Positions 9,858 to 20,273 of a stretch of 64,000 nt of DNA are shown one piece after another (within the stretch, counting starts at the first letter, position 1; each line of letters opens with the position of its first letter). Location: assembly GCA_029982615.1 (NCBI GenBank), contig JARRBK010000001.1, positions 1 to 64,000 on the forward strand, in the 5' to 3' direction. A program made the translations under genes and the position numbers. Below the pieces are notes generated by a model, which did no database searches, had not been told where the DNA came from, and was given only the letters and a program-made list of their open reading frames with translations. The DNA comes from Tepidanaerobacteraceae bacterium (GTDB taxonomy: Bacteria; Bacillota; Thermosediminibacteria; Thermosediminibacterales; Tepidanaerobacteraceae).

Positions 9858-11441
9858 TCATTCAAACGCATCGGGGTTCACCCTCATGTCAAAACCATTT
9901 TTCATGTTGTTGAGGGCTACCCTGAGACTTTCGATAATCATTCTCTGTATAAACGGATGGTAGTAAAGCGGAGTTATATTAATATGAAAAAGCGCAGAAA
10001 GAACAATTTTCACCAGTTCTTTTTGACCCGCCCGGACGAGAAAATCAGCTGAAAGTTCCAGCATCCTGCTAATCATGTTAATCTGAGGCTCAATCAGTTC
10101 CTGGGTGAATTTTGCAAACAGCTTTTCTGCTCTTTGCCTGCTCATTTTTTTTATAACGTAGCCTCTTTTTGATTTATTCTCATCTGCATAATCGTACACC
10201 CTAGGCTCTGCAATGAACCAATCATCAAATATCCTGTAATTGAACAGGTCAAAGGTTCTTTTAAAATACTCCTCATTGTTCAAGATATCCTTTGTGTCAA
10301 AACCCTCAAACGACGGCTTATAAGCTGCTGGGCTCAAGTTATAGTTCTGCTCCAGAAGATGTTTCCAGAAAAAAAACTGATATGGTATTTCAGTCCCACT
10401 TTCTCGATTGCGCAAAAGAGCATCCCTTATGATTGCTATAGCGTAATCCATGTCACATTCAGCTATGAGAGTAGTGCTGGAAAGTTCTTTGACTGAAGCA
10501 TTGAATTCCCGCGCAGTTATCTGAGGCACGCCCCAGCAATCTTTAATTCCCGATTGCACATTCAGCAGCAAGTTCATCGAGATAAGTTTCCGGGGCTTCA
10601 AAGGGTTTTTCCATGCAATCCACAGCGCTCGGCTTCCGAGACCGTCTATGGATGAGATTATTATTTTCACCGGTTCAGAAAGTTTCACAGGGACCGGTGT
10701 TATTTCCATCTGCACTCCGCTGAATTTTAGCCTCTGGATCTCTTTCTCAACAATTTTCTTTAACCGATCGTCATTTATTCGATTTGATAATTTATTGAGC
10801 GCAAAAAGGGACTTTCCAGACTTTATTTTTCCTAAAGCTTTCACGGCTTCCTGTGCCAGCGGAATATCATCCATCATGGCGATAACCTCTAGAAGCCCCA
10901 CAGCTCTCTCGTCCTTCAGGTCTCCAATATCCCTCACATAAGCTAGTTTCATTTCCAGCGAAAATTCTTCCATGTCATCAAGTATATATAATATTAAAAA
11001 ATAATCTTTTTCAATGTCCTCCAGCATCTCAGTGAGGGATTCGGAAGCAACACCGTCAAAATCCTTCATTATTAAATCCAGGGGAAGCTCTCCCGCATCC
11101 ACTCCGTAATGGGAAAGCACAGTAAGAATCCTAGCCTTTACCTTGTCAGATATTTGCGGCATAATGAGTATGTCCATAAGCGGCGGTACCACATCGTAGT
11201 TATTTGCATACTCTAGAGCATAACAGACGACAGGGGCCAGGCCTTCGTCATTTTCCCTTAGTTTGGAAAGGCAAACCTGAACAACTTGTTCACCCATGCT
11301 GAAGAGCTTTTTCATGGATTCATTCATCTGCCATACTGTATATTCCTTGTCTTTTAAAGATTCCAGAAAGTCCACTATTTTTCTCTTATATAAAAGTCGG
11401 TAATCGACTTTAGATGCCTTTTCAGAGACCCTTTTCTGCAT
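9858..11441 (-). CDS. HEAT-repeat-like protein of unknown function
   Basis: 527 aa; repeated alpha-helical segments (KDERAVGLLEVIAMMDDIPLAQEAVKALGKIKS); directly upstream of metK. Confidence 0.6.
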   Translation of the reverse strand: MQKRVSEKASKVDYRLLYKRKIVDFLESLKDKEYTVWQMNESMKKLFSMGEQVVQVCLSKLRENDEGLAPVVCYALEYANNYDVVPPLMDILIMPQISDKVKARILTVLSHYGVDAGELPLDLIMKDFDGVASESLTEMLEDIEKDYFLILYILDDMEEFSLEMKLAYVRDIGDLKDERAVGLLEVIAMMDDIPLAQEAVKALGKIKSGKSLFALNKLSNRINDDRLKKIVEKEIQRLKFSGVQMEITPVPVKLSEPVKIIISSIDGLGSRALWIAWKNPLKPRKLISMNLLLNVQSGIKDCWGVPQITAREFNASVKELSSTTLIAECDMDYAIAIIRDALLRNRESGTEIPYQFFFWKHLLEQNYNLSPAAYKPSFEGFDTKDILNNEEYFKRTFDLFNYRIFDDWFIAEPRVYDYADENKSKRGYVIKKMSRQRAEKLFAKFTQELIEPQINMISRMLELSADFLVRAGQKELVKIVLSALFHINITPLYYHPFIQRMIIESLRVALNNMKNGFDMRVNPDAFE

Positions 11442-11501
11442 GAGCCACTCCTTCCTTTTCAGCGAAATGCCACTTTGTCTATTATATTACAATTATTTTT
11501 T

Positions 11502-12179
11502 TTATGCAATGCCGCTTTCTTCTTTTCTGTTCTTTCCTTCCTGCCCATAGCAGCGCACATAAAAATCCTTCAAGCGGCACACTTCGCTCAAGTTTAGAGA
11601 ATAGGGCTGCCCTAATATCTTTGATTTTATAAATATTTCAGCAGTCTTCTCCACCATCAAACTCAGTTTGAAAGCTTCCTCCAGGCAACTTCCCACTGTA
11701 ACAACCCCATGATTTGCCAGGATAACGGCATTCCTGTGTTCCAGGGCAGCCACTACATTTTCGGCCAGTTCCTGGGTGCCGGTAGGAGCGTATTTTGCCA
11801 CCTTCACCGGCCCCCCTACCATTGATGCTATATCTTCCATTATGCACGGTATTTCAGTTCTGGACGCAGCACATGCACTGGCATTTATGCTATGGGTGTG
11901 AATAATAGCTTTTACATCCGCTCTCGCCCTATATATAGCTGCATGCATCGGCGTTTCTACAGAAGGCTTCTTGCTGTTATCAATTGGATTGCCCGCAAAA
12001 TCTACAGCCACGATGTCCTCAGGGCTCAGCGTATTATAATTTAATCCGCTGGGCGTGATAACAAACAAATCCTTGTCTTCTTCTCTGGCGCTCAAATTTC
12101 CCCAAGTGGCCACCACAAGGCCTTCTTTTACAATTTTTTCTCCGTATTCTACCACCATTTGTTTGAGTTTGAGTAGCAT
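11502..12179 (-). CDS. Class II aldolase/adducin family protein
   Basis: WGNLSARE, ITPSGLNYNTLSPEDIV, IHTHS, NHGVVTVG motifs. Confidence 0.9.
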   Translation of the reverse strand: MLLKLKQMVVEYGEKIVKEGLVVATWGNLSAREEDKDLFVITPSGLNYNTLSPEDIVAVDFAGNPIDNSKKPSVETPMHAAIYRARADVKAIIHTHSINASACAASRTEIPCIMEDIASMVGGPVKVAKYAPTGTQELAENVVAALEHRNAVILANHGVVTVGSCLEEAFKLSLMVEKTAEIFIKSKILGQPYSLNLSEVCRLKDFYVRCYGQEGKNRKEESGIA

Positions 12180-12224
12180 GAAATCACCTGTCCCATGGTT
12201 TTCTAAATTTTTTAACCCAGTTAT

Positions 12225-13028
12225 TTATGCCATCCTTGCGCTCTTGAGTTCTTCGCCACACCTGCAGCTTCTTTTTTCAGGTATGCGCATTATTATATCA
12301 TACAGCAAGTCTTTCAATTTTCCGATATTTTCATTAAAAACCTTCATTACCATCTCATGGCTCACCGGTTCTATGTCAGGGTTTCCTTCAAGGCCAACGT
12401 CGTAGTCTGTTACGAGAGTAATATTGGCATAGCATATTTCCATTTCCCGCGCAAGAACAACTTCTGGATACTGAGTCATATTTATAACTTCCCAGCCGCG
12501 GCCGGAAAATTCCCGACTCTCTGCCCTGGTTGAAAACCGCGGTCCCTGGACAACAACTACAGTGCCTCTTTCGTGCACAGGCAGACCTTTTTCCTTTGCC
12601 GTTTCAATGGCTATTTTGCGCAGTTCCGGGCAGTACGGTTCTGCACCGCCAATATGTGTGGTGATGGGCCCATCGTAAAAAGTATCTTTGCGCCCCCAGG
12701 TGCGGTTTACAAATTGATCGCATATGACAAAATCTCCAGGCTTTACATGAGGCTGCAGGCTGCCCGACGCACATGGCCCCAGGATCCTGGTTACCCCCAG
12801 CTGTTTCATGGCGTATATATTGGCACGGTAGTTTATCATGTGGGGGGGAATGGTGTGGTGCCTCCCGTGCCTCGGCAGAAATGCCACTGTCTTGTCTCCT
12901 ATTCTGGCAAGGGATATTCTCTCGCTAGGCGGTCCATATGGAGTTTCCACAGTTATTTCTTTTACATCATCCAGGAAAGAATAAAATCCTGAACCGCCAA
13001 ACACGCCGATATCGGCTTTGAAATTCAT
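12225..13028 (-). CDS. mtnP: S-methyl-5'-thioadenosine phosphorylase
   Basis: ADIGVFGGSGFY, FLPRHGRHHTIPPHMINYRANIYAMK, GPRFSTRAESR, ITLVTDYD; start chosen at the internal Met at 13028. Confidence 0.93.
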   Translation of the reverse strand: MNFKADIGVFGGSGFYSFLDDVKEITVETPYGPPSERISLARIGDKTVAFLPRHGRHHTIPPHMINYRANIYAMKQLGVTRILGPCASGSLQPHVKPGDFVICDQFVNRTWGRKDTFYDGPITTHIGGAEPYCPELRKIAIETAKEKGLPVHERGTVVVVQGPRFSTRAESREFSGRGWEVINMTQYPEVVLAREMEICYANITLVTDYDVGLEGNPDIEPVSHEMVMKVFNENIGKLKDLLYDIIMRIPEKRSCRCGEELKSARMA

Positions 13029-13155
13029 TAAAATCATCTCCTTAAACATAAAATTAATACATCTTTTTGCTATAATGATATTATAACATTAACTTATGAT
13101 AAGCGTAGTTATATATACACATATTTTACTACTTCCTGCAGAAAATTACACCACT

Positions 13156-13908
13156 TTATAGCAGAATATCCAGTATTTTAAGATTTGCCGCCTGATTTAT
13201 GCGTATTTTTTCTATATCCTCCCTGGTGTGAAAAATTCCATCTGGCGGGACAGGCCACTCTCCACAAATATCAGCGCTGATAATATCCTTGGCTTTTTTA
13301 ATAATTTTTATAAAATCCAAAAGCTCTTCCAGTTTCAATGACCCCTGATCCCAATTGGTATAAGCCTCTCCCGAAACGAGTACATCCTTGTCAATGCTTA
13401 TATAAACTGGTTCGGAATATTTCATCAGTTCTTTCATTACACCCGACACTTTTTTCTCATGGGGTATATTTTGGGGGAAAAACACCACCTTGCCGTCGGA
13501 CTTTGAATCGGAAAACATCTCATCCCTTACGTTTTGCCCCACAATTATACATTTCTTCACCTTTCCACTATTTAAAGCCGCTCTGACCCATGAACCACAG
13601 CTAATGGTGCCAGGCGGGGCTTCCATCATGTCCGAATGGTGGTCAAAAAGTACCAAAAGCGGTTTTGTATGCAGTTTATTGAGAAAGTGCAGACAAAGGT
13701 GGTGAAAATCTCCGGGCCCCAGGAAGCAAACCCCGGGCTTTAGATGATGAATTCTGTGATAAAGTCCCATAAAATCTTTTATTTCTCCACAGAACCGCAC
13801 TCCTCTTACATCTTTTAAATCTACAACTGCCGACGCCTTTTTCATCAACTCCTCCTGAAATACCATGCCTGTACCTGCATCGATAATATTCACCGTCTTC
13901 AGGTTCAT
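13156..13908 (-). CDS. Arginase/agmatinase (ureohydrolase) family protein
   Basis: FDHHSDMM and SIDKDVL metal-ligand-type motifs; start chosen at MNLKTVNII. Confidence 0.75.
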   Translation of the reverse strand: MNLKTVNIIDAGTGMVFQEELMKKASAVVDLKDVRGVRFCGEIKDFMGLYHRIHHLKPGVCFLGPGDFHHLCLHFLNKLHTKPLLVLFDHHSDMMEAPPGTISCGSWVRAALNSGKVKKCIIVGQNVRDEMFSDSKSDGKVVFFPQNIPHEKKVSGVMKELMKYSEPVYISIDKDVLVSGEAYTNWDQGSLKLEELLDFIKIIKKAKDIISADICGEWPVPPDGIFHTREDIEKIRINQAANLKILDILL

Positions 13909-14005
13909 AAGACCACCTTCTAATTTTATGCATTTTTCTGCATGGCTTTGATTAACTGACATTTATATTCGACAGTTCATGGCCTTTTTCCTTTGCATAC
14001 AAAAT

Positions 14006-14040
14006 AAAAATTCAGGCGGGTTTAACATTCCCGCCTGAAC
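14006..14040 (-). terminator. Rho-independent terminator downstream of the FBPase gene
   Basis: Perfect 10-bp stem TTCAGGCGGG/CCCGCCTGAA followed on the minus strand by TTTTTATTTT. Confidence 0.88.
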
Positions 14041-14052
14041 CCAGAGTTTGGT

Positions 14053-15141
14053 TCAACTGAACCTATTTTTCAGTTTTTCCATTACCTGAGGCATGGTCGT
14101 ATACTCCATCTCGTCCAGCGGAAGCCGGTGGGGTTCAAAAGGCCCCAGGCTCCGCATATAATCTGCCATTTCCAGAGCCTTATATCTTGCCCTGTCATAA
14201 GCCATATCGGCAAAGAGGTCCTGCGGCCCTATTAGCTTTCCATCTGCCAACTGGAATCCCAGCGCCACCACCCTTGGAGGCCCGTCAAAGCGAGTTGGAG
14301 TCGATTCTTTTTGCGAAACTGGGACTATAGGGCCAAAATGAGAACCGCGCATCCAGCCCGCCACCAAATGCGGCCTGGCAAACGGCTCCAGTGCCTCCCC
14401 CACGGCAGGTAGCCCATTCTGGCAGCGCACTATAAGCACTGGGTCGTCTTTTCCCACATACCTTCCTGCCATAAGGTTCATCCGCTGGGTGGAAGACGCC
14501 GCAGCTATTTCGCCGTCTTTGCGGAAAACGGCCCTGACTGCATACCTGTTGGCAGCTCCCAAAAACACCAGCATATCATAAAGTTCTTCCGGGCATGAAA
14601 AAGTAACTTTTTTGTTTTCAATCAGGTCAAGAATTTCAAATATAAAACCATCATGCATCTTGGGGTCTATAATCAATCCGATGGTGTTGAAAGGGTCTGC
14701 AAACATTTTGTAAAGCGGCAGATTCCACGCACCAGGCTCGGTTTTGTCCGCCATGAACACTATAACGGGTTCGCTCGGACGTTCTTCAAATTCCATCTCC
14801 GCCAATCCCGGCCCCATACCTTTAATATTTCCAGAAAAGGCATCTGAAAGCAAATCCTGCCCTGCTCCGTAAAGTTTCATTTTTTTAGCAATTTGAGTGC
14901 ACGAAATAAACGTTTCCCATGCCAACCGGTGTATGTTTTCATTGTCTACGCCATTTCTGTGGGTCATTATGAGGTTTATATCATCGCCCACACTGGTTAC
15001 TTTGAAATCTTCCAACAAACCTTTGCCTTTTTCCCCAAGAGCCTTCTCGGCTTCCTGCAAGAGCTCCGGGTGGACGCTGCTGTGGCCCACAAAACCACCG
15101 ATATCTGCCTTGATTACCGATAATGTGATTTTTTTGCTCAC
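14053..15141 (-). CDS. fbp: Bifunctional fructose-1,6-bisphosphate aldolase/phosphatase (class V FBPase)
   Basis: ITLSVIKADIGGFVGHSSVHPELL, NLIMTHRNG, GAGQDLLSDAFSGNIKGMGPG. Confidence 0.95.
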   Translation of the reverse strand: MSKKITLSVIKADIGGFVGHSSVHPELLQEAEKALGEKGKGLLEDFKVTSVGDDINLIMTHRNGVDNENIHRLAWETFISCTQIAKKMKLYGAGQDLLSDAFSGNIKGMGPGLAEMEFEERPSEPVIVFMADKTEPGAWNLPLYKMFADPFNTIGLIIDPKMHDGFIFEILDLIENKKVTFSCPEELYDMLVFLGAANRYAVRAVFRKDGEIAAASSTQRMNLMAGRYVGKDDPVLIVRCQNGLPAVGEALEPFARPHLVAGWMRGSHFGPIVPVSQKESTPTRFDGPPRVVALGFQLADGKLIGPQDLFADMAYDRARYKALEMADYMRSLGPFEPHRLPLDEMEYTTMPQVMEKLKNRFS

Positions 15142-15352
15142 CTAAAATACCCCCTAATCTATATTGTTGCTCATAATTAATGTATAACTAATGGCTCAAT
15201 GTGCTATACTATATATTTATTCTACAAAAATAAAAACATTCCTGCTGATTTTATAAAAATTTTTTATCACAATGATCATCATATATATCTTTCTGTCGTA
15301 ATTATTGTAGCATTTATAGAAAACGAACTGCATAAATTTTTTAGAAATTTGG

Positions 15353-15390
15353 TGAATAAAAAAACCGCTCCAAATTGCAGGCAGCGGTAT
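15353..15390 (-). terminator. Terminator downstream of aroB
   Basis: Minus strand ACCGCTgcctgcaatttggAGCGGTTTTTTTATT. Confidence 0.75.
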
Positions 15391-15434
15391 GTTTTCTTGA
15401 AACATTAAGGCTTCTTTTTTTGCCTAAAAGCAAT

Positions 15435-16508
15435 CTATAAAATAACAGCATTTAAAATTTCATCCACAGTTATATCCGAATAAACACCCGTACTTCCCAA
15501 TTTTTCGGGCAGTATAAAAACAATCTTGTCATCCAAATTCTTTTTGTCCAGGCTCATGCTTTCAATAATTCGTCCCAAATCGGGCTCATGCGGCATTATA
15601 GCTGGCACTGCAGATTTTATCAGCCCTTCGATTCGAAAAAACGTCCTTTCGTCAATTAGTCTCCTCGAGAGGGCTAACTTTGCTTCAAAAATCATACCCA
15701 ATGCCACCGCCTCACCATGCAGCAGAGTCCCATACCCGAAAGCCGCTTCCAGTGCATGGCCGATAGTGTGGCCGTAATTCAAAATCCTGCGAAGTCCCCG
15801 TTCAGTTTCGTCTTTGGATACAATCTCGGCCTTAATCTCACACGATCGCTTTATGGAGTAAACCAGGTTATCGGTGTTGCATCTTAGCCCATTTATATTT
15901 TGCTCCAGCCACCTGAAAAAATCTGCATCTTTTATAATCCCATACTTTATGATCTCTGCCAGACCTTCTTTGAATTCCCTGTCGGGAAGGCTCAACAGCA
16001 CGCTCGTATCAATGATTACAAGAGAAGGCTGGTAAAAGGCCCCTACAATATTTTTGGCCCTGGGCAAATTCACCGCCACTTTGCCTCCCACGCTGCTGTC
16101 CACCTGGGCAAGAAGTGTGGTGGGGACCTGGATGTAACCTATGCCCCTCATGTACGTGGCCGCTATAAAACCTGCCAAATCTCCGACAACTCCGCCGCCC
16201 AGCGCCAAAATTGCGGAACTTCTGTCAAGCCTGTGGTCGAGCGCGGCATCGTAAATTGTTTGGGCCATTGCAAGGGATTTGCTGGATTCTCCTGCGGGCA
16301 CTCGTTCCACATAAACTTTATATCCTGCATTTTCCAAGCCGGCTGCCACCCTGCCCGCATATAATTTATACACATTGTCATCGGTTATAATCATTATTTT
16401 TCGGCCGGGAAATTGCCGTTTTACGAGGTGACCGACTTCGTCGATTAATCCGTCCCCTATCATTATATTATAAGACCGCTCGCCCAAGTCTACATCTATT
16501 ATTTCCAT
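15435..16508 (-). CDS. aroB: 3-dehydroquinate synthase
   Basis: LGGGVVGDLAGFIAATYMRGI, PTTLLAQVDSSVGGKVAVNLP, NYGHTIGHALE. Confidence 0.97.
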   Translation of the reverse strand: MEIIDVDLGERSYNIMIGDGLIDEVGHLVKRQFPGRKIMIITDDNVYKLYAGRVAAGLENAGYKVYVERVPAGESSKSLAMAQTIYDAALDHRLDRSSAILALGGGVVGDLAGFIAATYMRGIGYIQVPTTLLAQVDSSVGGKVAVNLPRAKNIVGAFYQPSLVIIDTSVLLSLPDREFKEGLAEIIKYGIIKDADFFRWLEQNINGLRCNTDNLVYSIKRSCEIKAEIVSKDETERGLRRILNYGHTIGHALEAAFGYGTLLHGEAVALGMIFEAKLALSRRLIDERTFFRIEGLIKSAVPAIMPHEPDLGRIIESMSLDKKNLDDKIVFILPEKLGSTGVYSDITVDEILNAVIL

Positions 16509-16539
16509 AAGCTCACTCCTTACTGCTTAGTCGCAAAAT

Positions 16540-17688
16540 TTAGTGATTAATCCTATATCCCGCATCCAAAAGCTGATGCTCATAATTCTTAAAATTGTTT
16601 CTCATTTCCTCCACGCTGTCTCCACCAAACTTTTCCACCACTGCCTCCGCCAGAACCCACGCTAAGGCTGCTTCTCCCACAATGCTGGCAGCTGGAACCG
16701 CACATATGTCAGAGCGTTCAATGCTAGCGAAAAAAGGCTCTTTTGTCTTGATGTCCACGCTTCTCAGAGGCTTGTACAATGTAGGGATGGGTTTCATGGC
16801 AGCCCTCACCACCACCGGACATCCGTTGGTAATTCCCGCTTCCAAGCCTCCAGCGTTGTTTGTTTTGCGAAAGTAACCTCTGTTCTCATCATAAAAAATC
16901 TCATCATGTACCTCTGAACCTTTTTTTCGGGCAGCTTCAAAACCCATGCCTATCTCAACGCCTTTTACAGCTTGAATACTCATGAAGCTTGCGGCAATGA
17001 GGCCGTCAAGTTTTCGATCCCAATGGGCGTGACTTCCGAGGCCCACTGGCACGTTTTCCGCTACCACTTCAAACACGCCACCAAGGGAATCTCCTATATT
17101 CCGGGCTTCATCTATGGCTTTCATCATCTGTTCTGAGACCGACTCATCTATGCACCTCACAGGGGACTTATCGGCTCCTGCCAGTTCCTCAATGGAATAG
17201 CTTCGGGAAGTTAAACTCACACTGCCTATGGAAACCACATGGCTCATTATGCGCACTCCGAATGCCATAAGAAGCTGCTTTGCCACAGCTCCCACCGCTA
17301 CCCTTGCGGCTGTTTCCCTGGCGCTGGCCCTTTCAAGCACATTTCTTATGTCATCCTGGTTATATTTCAATATGCCCGCCAGATCCCCATGGCCCGGTCT
17401 GGGCTTTGTGACAGGCTGCAGCGTTCTGCCCTTCCAATTGTCATAATCCAGATTTTTTATCATGAGAGCAAGAGGGCTGCCTATGGTCCTGCCTTTTATA
17501 ATACCGCTTATTATTTGCACCTCATCCTTTTCTATTTTCATCCGCCCGCCCCTGCCGTAACCCTGCCTGCGCCTCTGAAGTTCTTGGTTTATTACGTCTT
17601 CGCTTATAGAAAGATTTGCAGGAAGCCCTTCTATTACTGCTATCAGCGCTTTGCCGTGAGACTCGCCCGCTGTCAAAAACCTTAACAT
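16540..17688 (-). CDS. aroC: Chorismate synthase
   Basis: [50 protein letters not shown]; start chosen at MLRF rather than the ORF-track start. Confidence 0.96.
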   Translation of the reverse strand: MLRFLTAGESHGKALIAVIEGLPANLSISEDVINQELQRRRQGYGRGGRMKIEKDEVQIISGIIKGRTIGSPLALMIKNLDYDNWKGRTLQPVTKPRPGHGDLAGILKYNQDDIRNVLERASARETAARVAVGAVAKQLLMAFGVRIMSHVVSIGSVSLTSRSYSIEELAGADKSPVRCIDESVSEQMMKAIDEARNIGDSLGGVFEVVAENVPVGLGSHAHWDRKLDGLIAASFMSIQAVKGVEIGMGFEAARKKGSEVHDEIFYDENRGYFRKTNNAGGLEAGITNGCPVVVRAAMKPIPTLYKPLRSVDIKTKEPFFASIERSDICAVPAASIVGEAALAWVLAEAVVEKFGGDSVEEMRNNFKNYEHQLLDAGYRINH

Positions 17689-17720
17689 CACTATCCCTCC
17701 GTGTCTTACTTGTAAACAGT

Positions 17721-19190
17721 TTAACCGGCATTCTGCCCTTGCCTTGCGGTTTTCGGATCTGGTTTTACCATCCTCCATGCTGTTTTGTCCACATATCTTC
17801 CATTTGTGGAAGTAACCGCATTTAAAAAAATCTTTTCCGGATCGCCGATACGTTCGGAAGGAATGGAAAACCAAATCCGGTTTTTGTACACATTAATCGC
17901 AATCGGATGTTTGAAAAAGGCTCTCTTATTCTTTTTCATAACAGCTGTCGCCTTGAAATTCCTTATTAATACCTTCATCCTTGTAGTATCCTTGTTTTTA
18001 TACAAAAATAGCGCATTAAAAATATAATCCGTATTCTTTGCAGCATTTCCACGGGTCTCAATGGCAAAGAAGTAATCTTTTCTCGAACGAACCATACCGA
18101 GAGCCTTTAAATCGTCACTTCCCTCCAGCCTGAGCAGCGGATTGTCCATAATGCTGGCATAAACAACTTTATAGGGAAGTTCCTTTCTGGATTTGAAATC
18201 CGGCACTTCATCTGTATATTTATAATAAGCATCCTCATATGTTCCGAAAAGTTCGTTTCTCCTGACAAAAGCATCAAGAAAGACACCCATAATCTTAAAC
18301 TGGGATTTATAATCCCTCATGACCTTTTGTTTAGCTCTTTCAGCTTCAGCATCTATCCTGTATATGTGCCATTTAGTTCCAACATTTTCCAACGAAAGAG
18401 GTGGGTAAAGCCCCGCCGCTGGGAGCAGAGCCCAGGGTTCGGGCCACTGATAGTGATGGACAAGATAAGAATACATGTGGGCTTTGTAATCGTGCAATTC
18501 TACGGTGTATTTCACAAAAGCGCCCACCGCCCAATGGTCGTGATGCATATCATCGGGGTCCGGGTAAAAAATATCGGTGGGTTTATAATTATCAATTATC
18601 TGCCACAGGTCTTTCACGAGGTTTTTCCCACAGTAAACCGCATTTTTGTCATAGCTGTTATTGTAAGGGGTCTTGGTATAACCGTTCCGGCTCAAATGTG
18701 GGTTGCTGTAATCCCAGTTTTGATCCCAAAGGCTATTTATGCTGCCGTCGGCATAACCCAAAAAAATTATATCGTTCACAGAAAGGCCCAAGTGCCGCAT
18801 TGCATTTGCGGTTTCCTGCTGCCTTATGAGTCCCAGTTTAATGTAGTCTTCAGGCTTTATTGTTTTTGGCCTTAAGTTTTCCTTTACTGCTCTTTCAAAT
18901 CCGTCGCCGTTTGTAACTAACACAACCTTTATCTTTTTACCCTTCCTTAGCTCAGTATATATCAAGCCGCCCATTCCCAAATTTTCGTCATCGGGGTGTG
19001 GAGCAACGATCAATATCCTGTTGCCCAATTTTATTGGTGAGGTATACAATTTGTCTCTGCTTCTTTTTACAGCATATCCCACATTTGTACAAAAATATCC
19101 AAATACTCCTATGCTATAAAAAAGGATGAAAATAACTATGGTAACCGTTAAAAAGTATTTTTTCCTGTAGAACGCATATTCTCGGCCCAT
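17721..19190 (-). CDS. PIG-L family deacetylase, membrane anchored
   Basis: [32 protein letters not shown] motifs; N-terminal TM segment. Confidence 0.88.
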   Translation of the reverse strand: MGREYAFYRKKYFLTVTIVIFILFYSIGVFGYFCTNVGYAVKRSRDKLYTSPIKLGNRILIVAPHPDDENLGMGGLIYTELRKGKKIKVVLVTNGDGFERAVKENLRPKTIKPEDYIKLGLIRQQETANAMRHLGLSVNDIIFLGYADGSINSLWDQNWDYSNPHLSRNGYTKTPYNNSYDKNAVYCGKNLVKDLWQIIDNYKPTDIFYPDPDDMHHDHWAVGAFVKYTVELHDYKAHMYSYLVHHYQWPEPWALLPAAGLYPPLSLENVGTKWHIYRIDAEAERAKQKVMRDYKSQFKIMGVFLDAFVRRNELFGTYEDAYYKYTDEVPDFKSRKELPYKVVYASIMDNPLLRLEGSDDLKALGMVRSRKDYFFAIETRGNAAKNTDYIFNALFLYKNKDTTRMKVLIRNFKATAVMKKNKRAFFKHPIAINVYKNRIWFSIPSERIGDPEKIFLNAVTSTNGRYVDKTAWRMVKPDPKTARQGQNAG

Positions 19191-19360
19191 AATGTATCTC
19201 CTTTATATATTGATGCCGGCCGTAATTTACATCCTGTCTTATTCTGCTTGAAGGTTTTAGTATAAAAAGCCGCTTTCCTGCCGGAGAGGGCTCTGGAAGA
19301 GGCCTTGGTTTTTACACCCAAATCATATGAAAAATTATATCATTTAAGAATTCATATGTA

Positions 19361-19387
19361 AAGAAAAACGGCTTTTTCAGCCGTTTC
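19361..19387 (-). terminator. Terminator overlapping the pstA stop
   Basis: Minus strand ACGGCTGAAAAAGCCGTTTTTCTTT directly after pstA. Confidence 0.75.
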
Positions 19388-20273
19388 AAATTCCCGTCGT
19401 CCTTTTGTATAGCCACCTTGCAACCCATCTTGCAGTTATATTAAACAAAAGCACAATGATTATCAAAACTGCGGACGCGCCATCTGCTATCTGCCTGGCA
19501 TCAGGAGCCATCCCTTCACTGTTAACTTTCCATATGTGCACCGCAAGAGTCTCAGCCGGGCGGAATAAGTACAGAGGAGAATTTGAATTAAAGGGATTCC
19601 AGTTGGAAAATTCAAGGGGCGGTGTGGTTATACCGGCAGTGTACAGCAGTGCTGCAGCTTCACCAAACACGCGCCCCGCAGTGAGTATAATGCCCGTCAC
19701 CAGGCCGGGAATGGCTGCCACCAGCACCACATGCACTATGGTCTGCCACTGGGTAGCTCCCAGGGCAAGAGAGGCTTCCCTTAATTCATTTTTGACGCTT
19801 CTTAATGTATCTTCTGATATCCTTGTCATAACTGGTAGATTGAGCACCGTAAGCGCTAGAGCGCCTGACATTATGGAAAAGCCCCATTTTAAAACCGTCA
19901 CGAAAAATAGCAGGCCGAAGAGACCTATGACTATGGATGGAAGGGAAGCCAGGGTCTCTGTACAGATCCTGATTATTTTAGTCCAACGGGTTTCCCGGGA
20001 GAACTCGGCAAGGTAAATCCCCGCGCCAAGGCCTATGGGTATTGTAAAAATCATGGTAAGAATGAGGATAAGAAAGGAGTTGAATATTTGGGGCCCTACA
20101 CCTCCGCCTGCCCTGAAAGCACTGGGAGGACTGGTAAGAAAATGCCAGTTGACGACCCGTAAACCATGGTATAAAATGTATCCTACCAGAGCTAATAATA
20201 TCATTGTAACAAACAGTGCCATTGTACAAAAAACAAAAGTAGCTATTTTATCGCTTGTTCTGGCATTTATCAT
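19386..20273 (-). CDS. pstA: Phosphate ABC transporter permease PstA
   Basis: Binding-protein-dependent permease signature (LREASLALGATQWQTIVHVVLVAAIPGLVTGIILTAGRVFGEAAALLYTAG). Confidence 0.92.
   Translation of the reverse strand: MINARTSDKIATFVFCTMALFVTMILLALVGYILYHGLRVVNWHFLTSPPSAFRAGGGVGPQIFNSFLILILTMIFTIPIGLGAGIYLAEFSRETRWTKIIRICTETLASLPSIVIGLFGLLFFVTVLKWGFSIMSGALALTVLNLPVMTRISEDTLRSVKNELREASLALGATQWQTIVHVVLVAAIPGLVTGIILTAGRVFGEAAALLYTAGITTPPLEFSNWNPFNSNSPLYLFRPAETLAVHIWKVNSEGMAPDARQIADGASAVLIIIVLLFNITARWVARWLYKRTTGI

Noticed and set aside
19191-19340. GC-rich leader hairpin before the PIG-L gene as a c-di-GMP or c-di-AMP riboswitch
   Set aside because: No GEMM or ydaO conserved core; more simply a weak terminator or attenuator-like structure.
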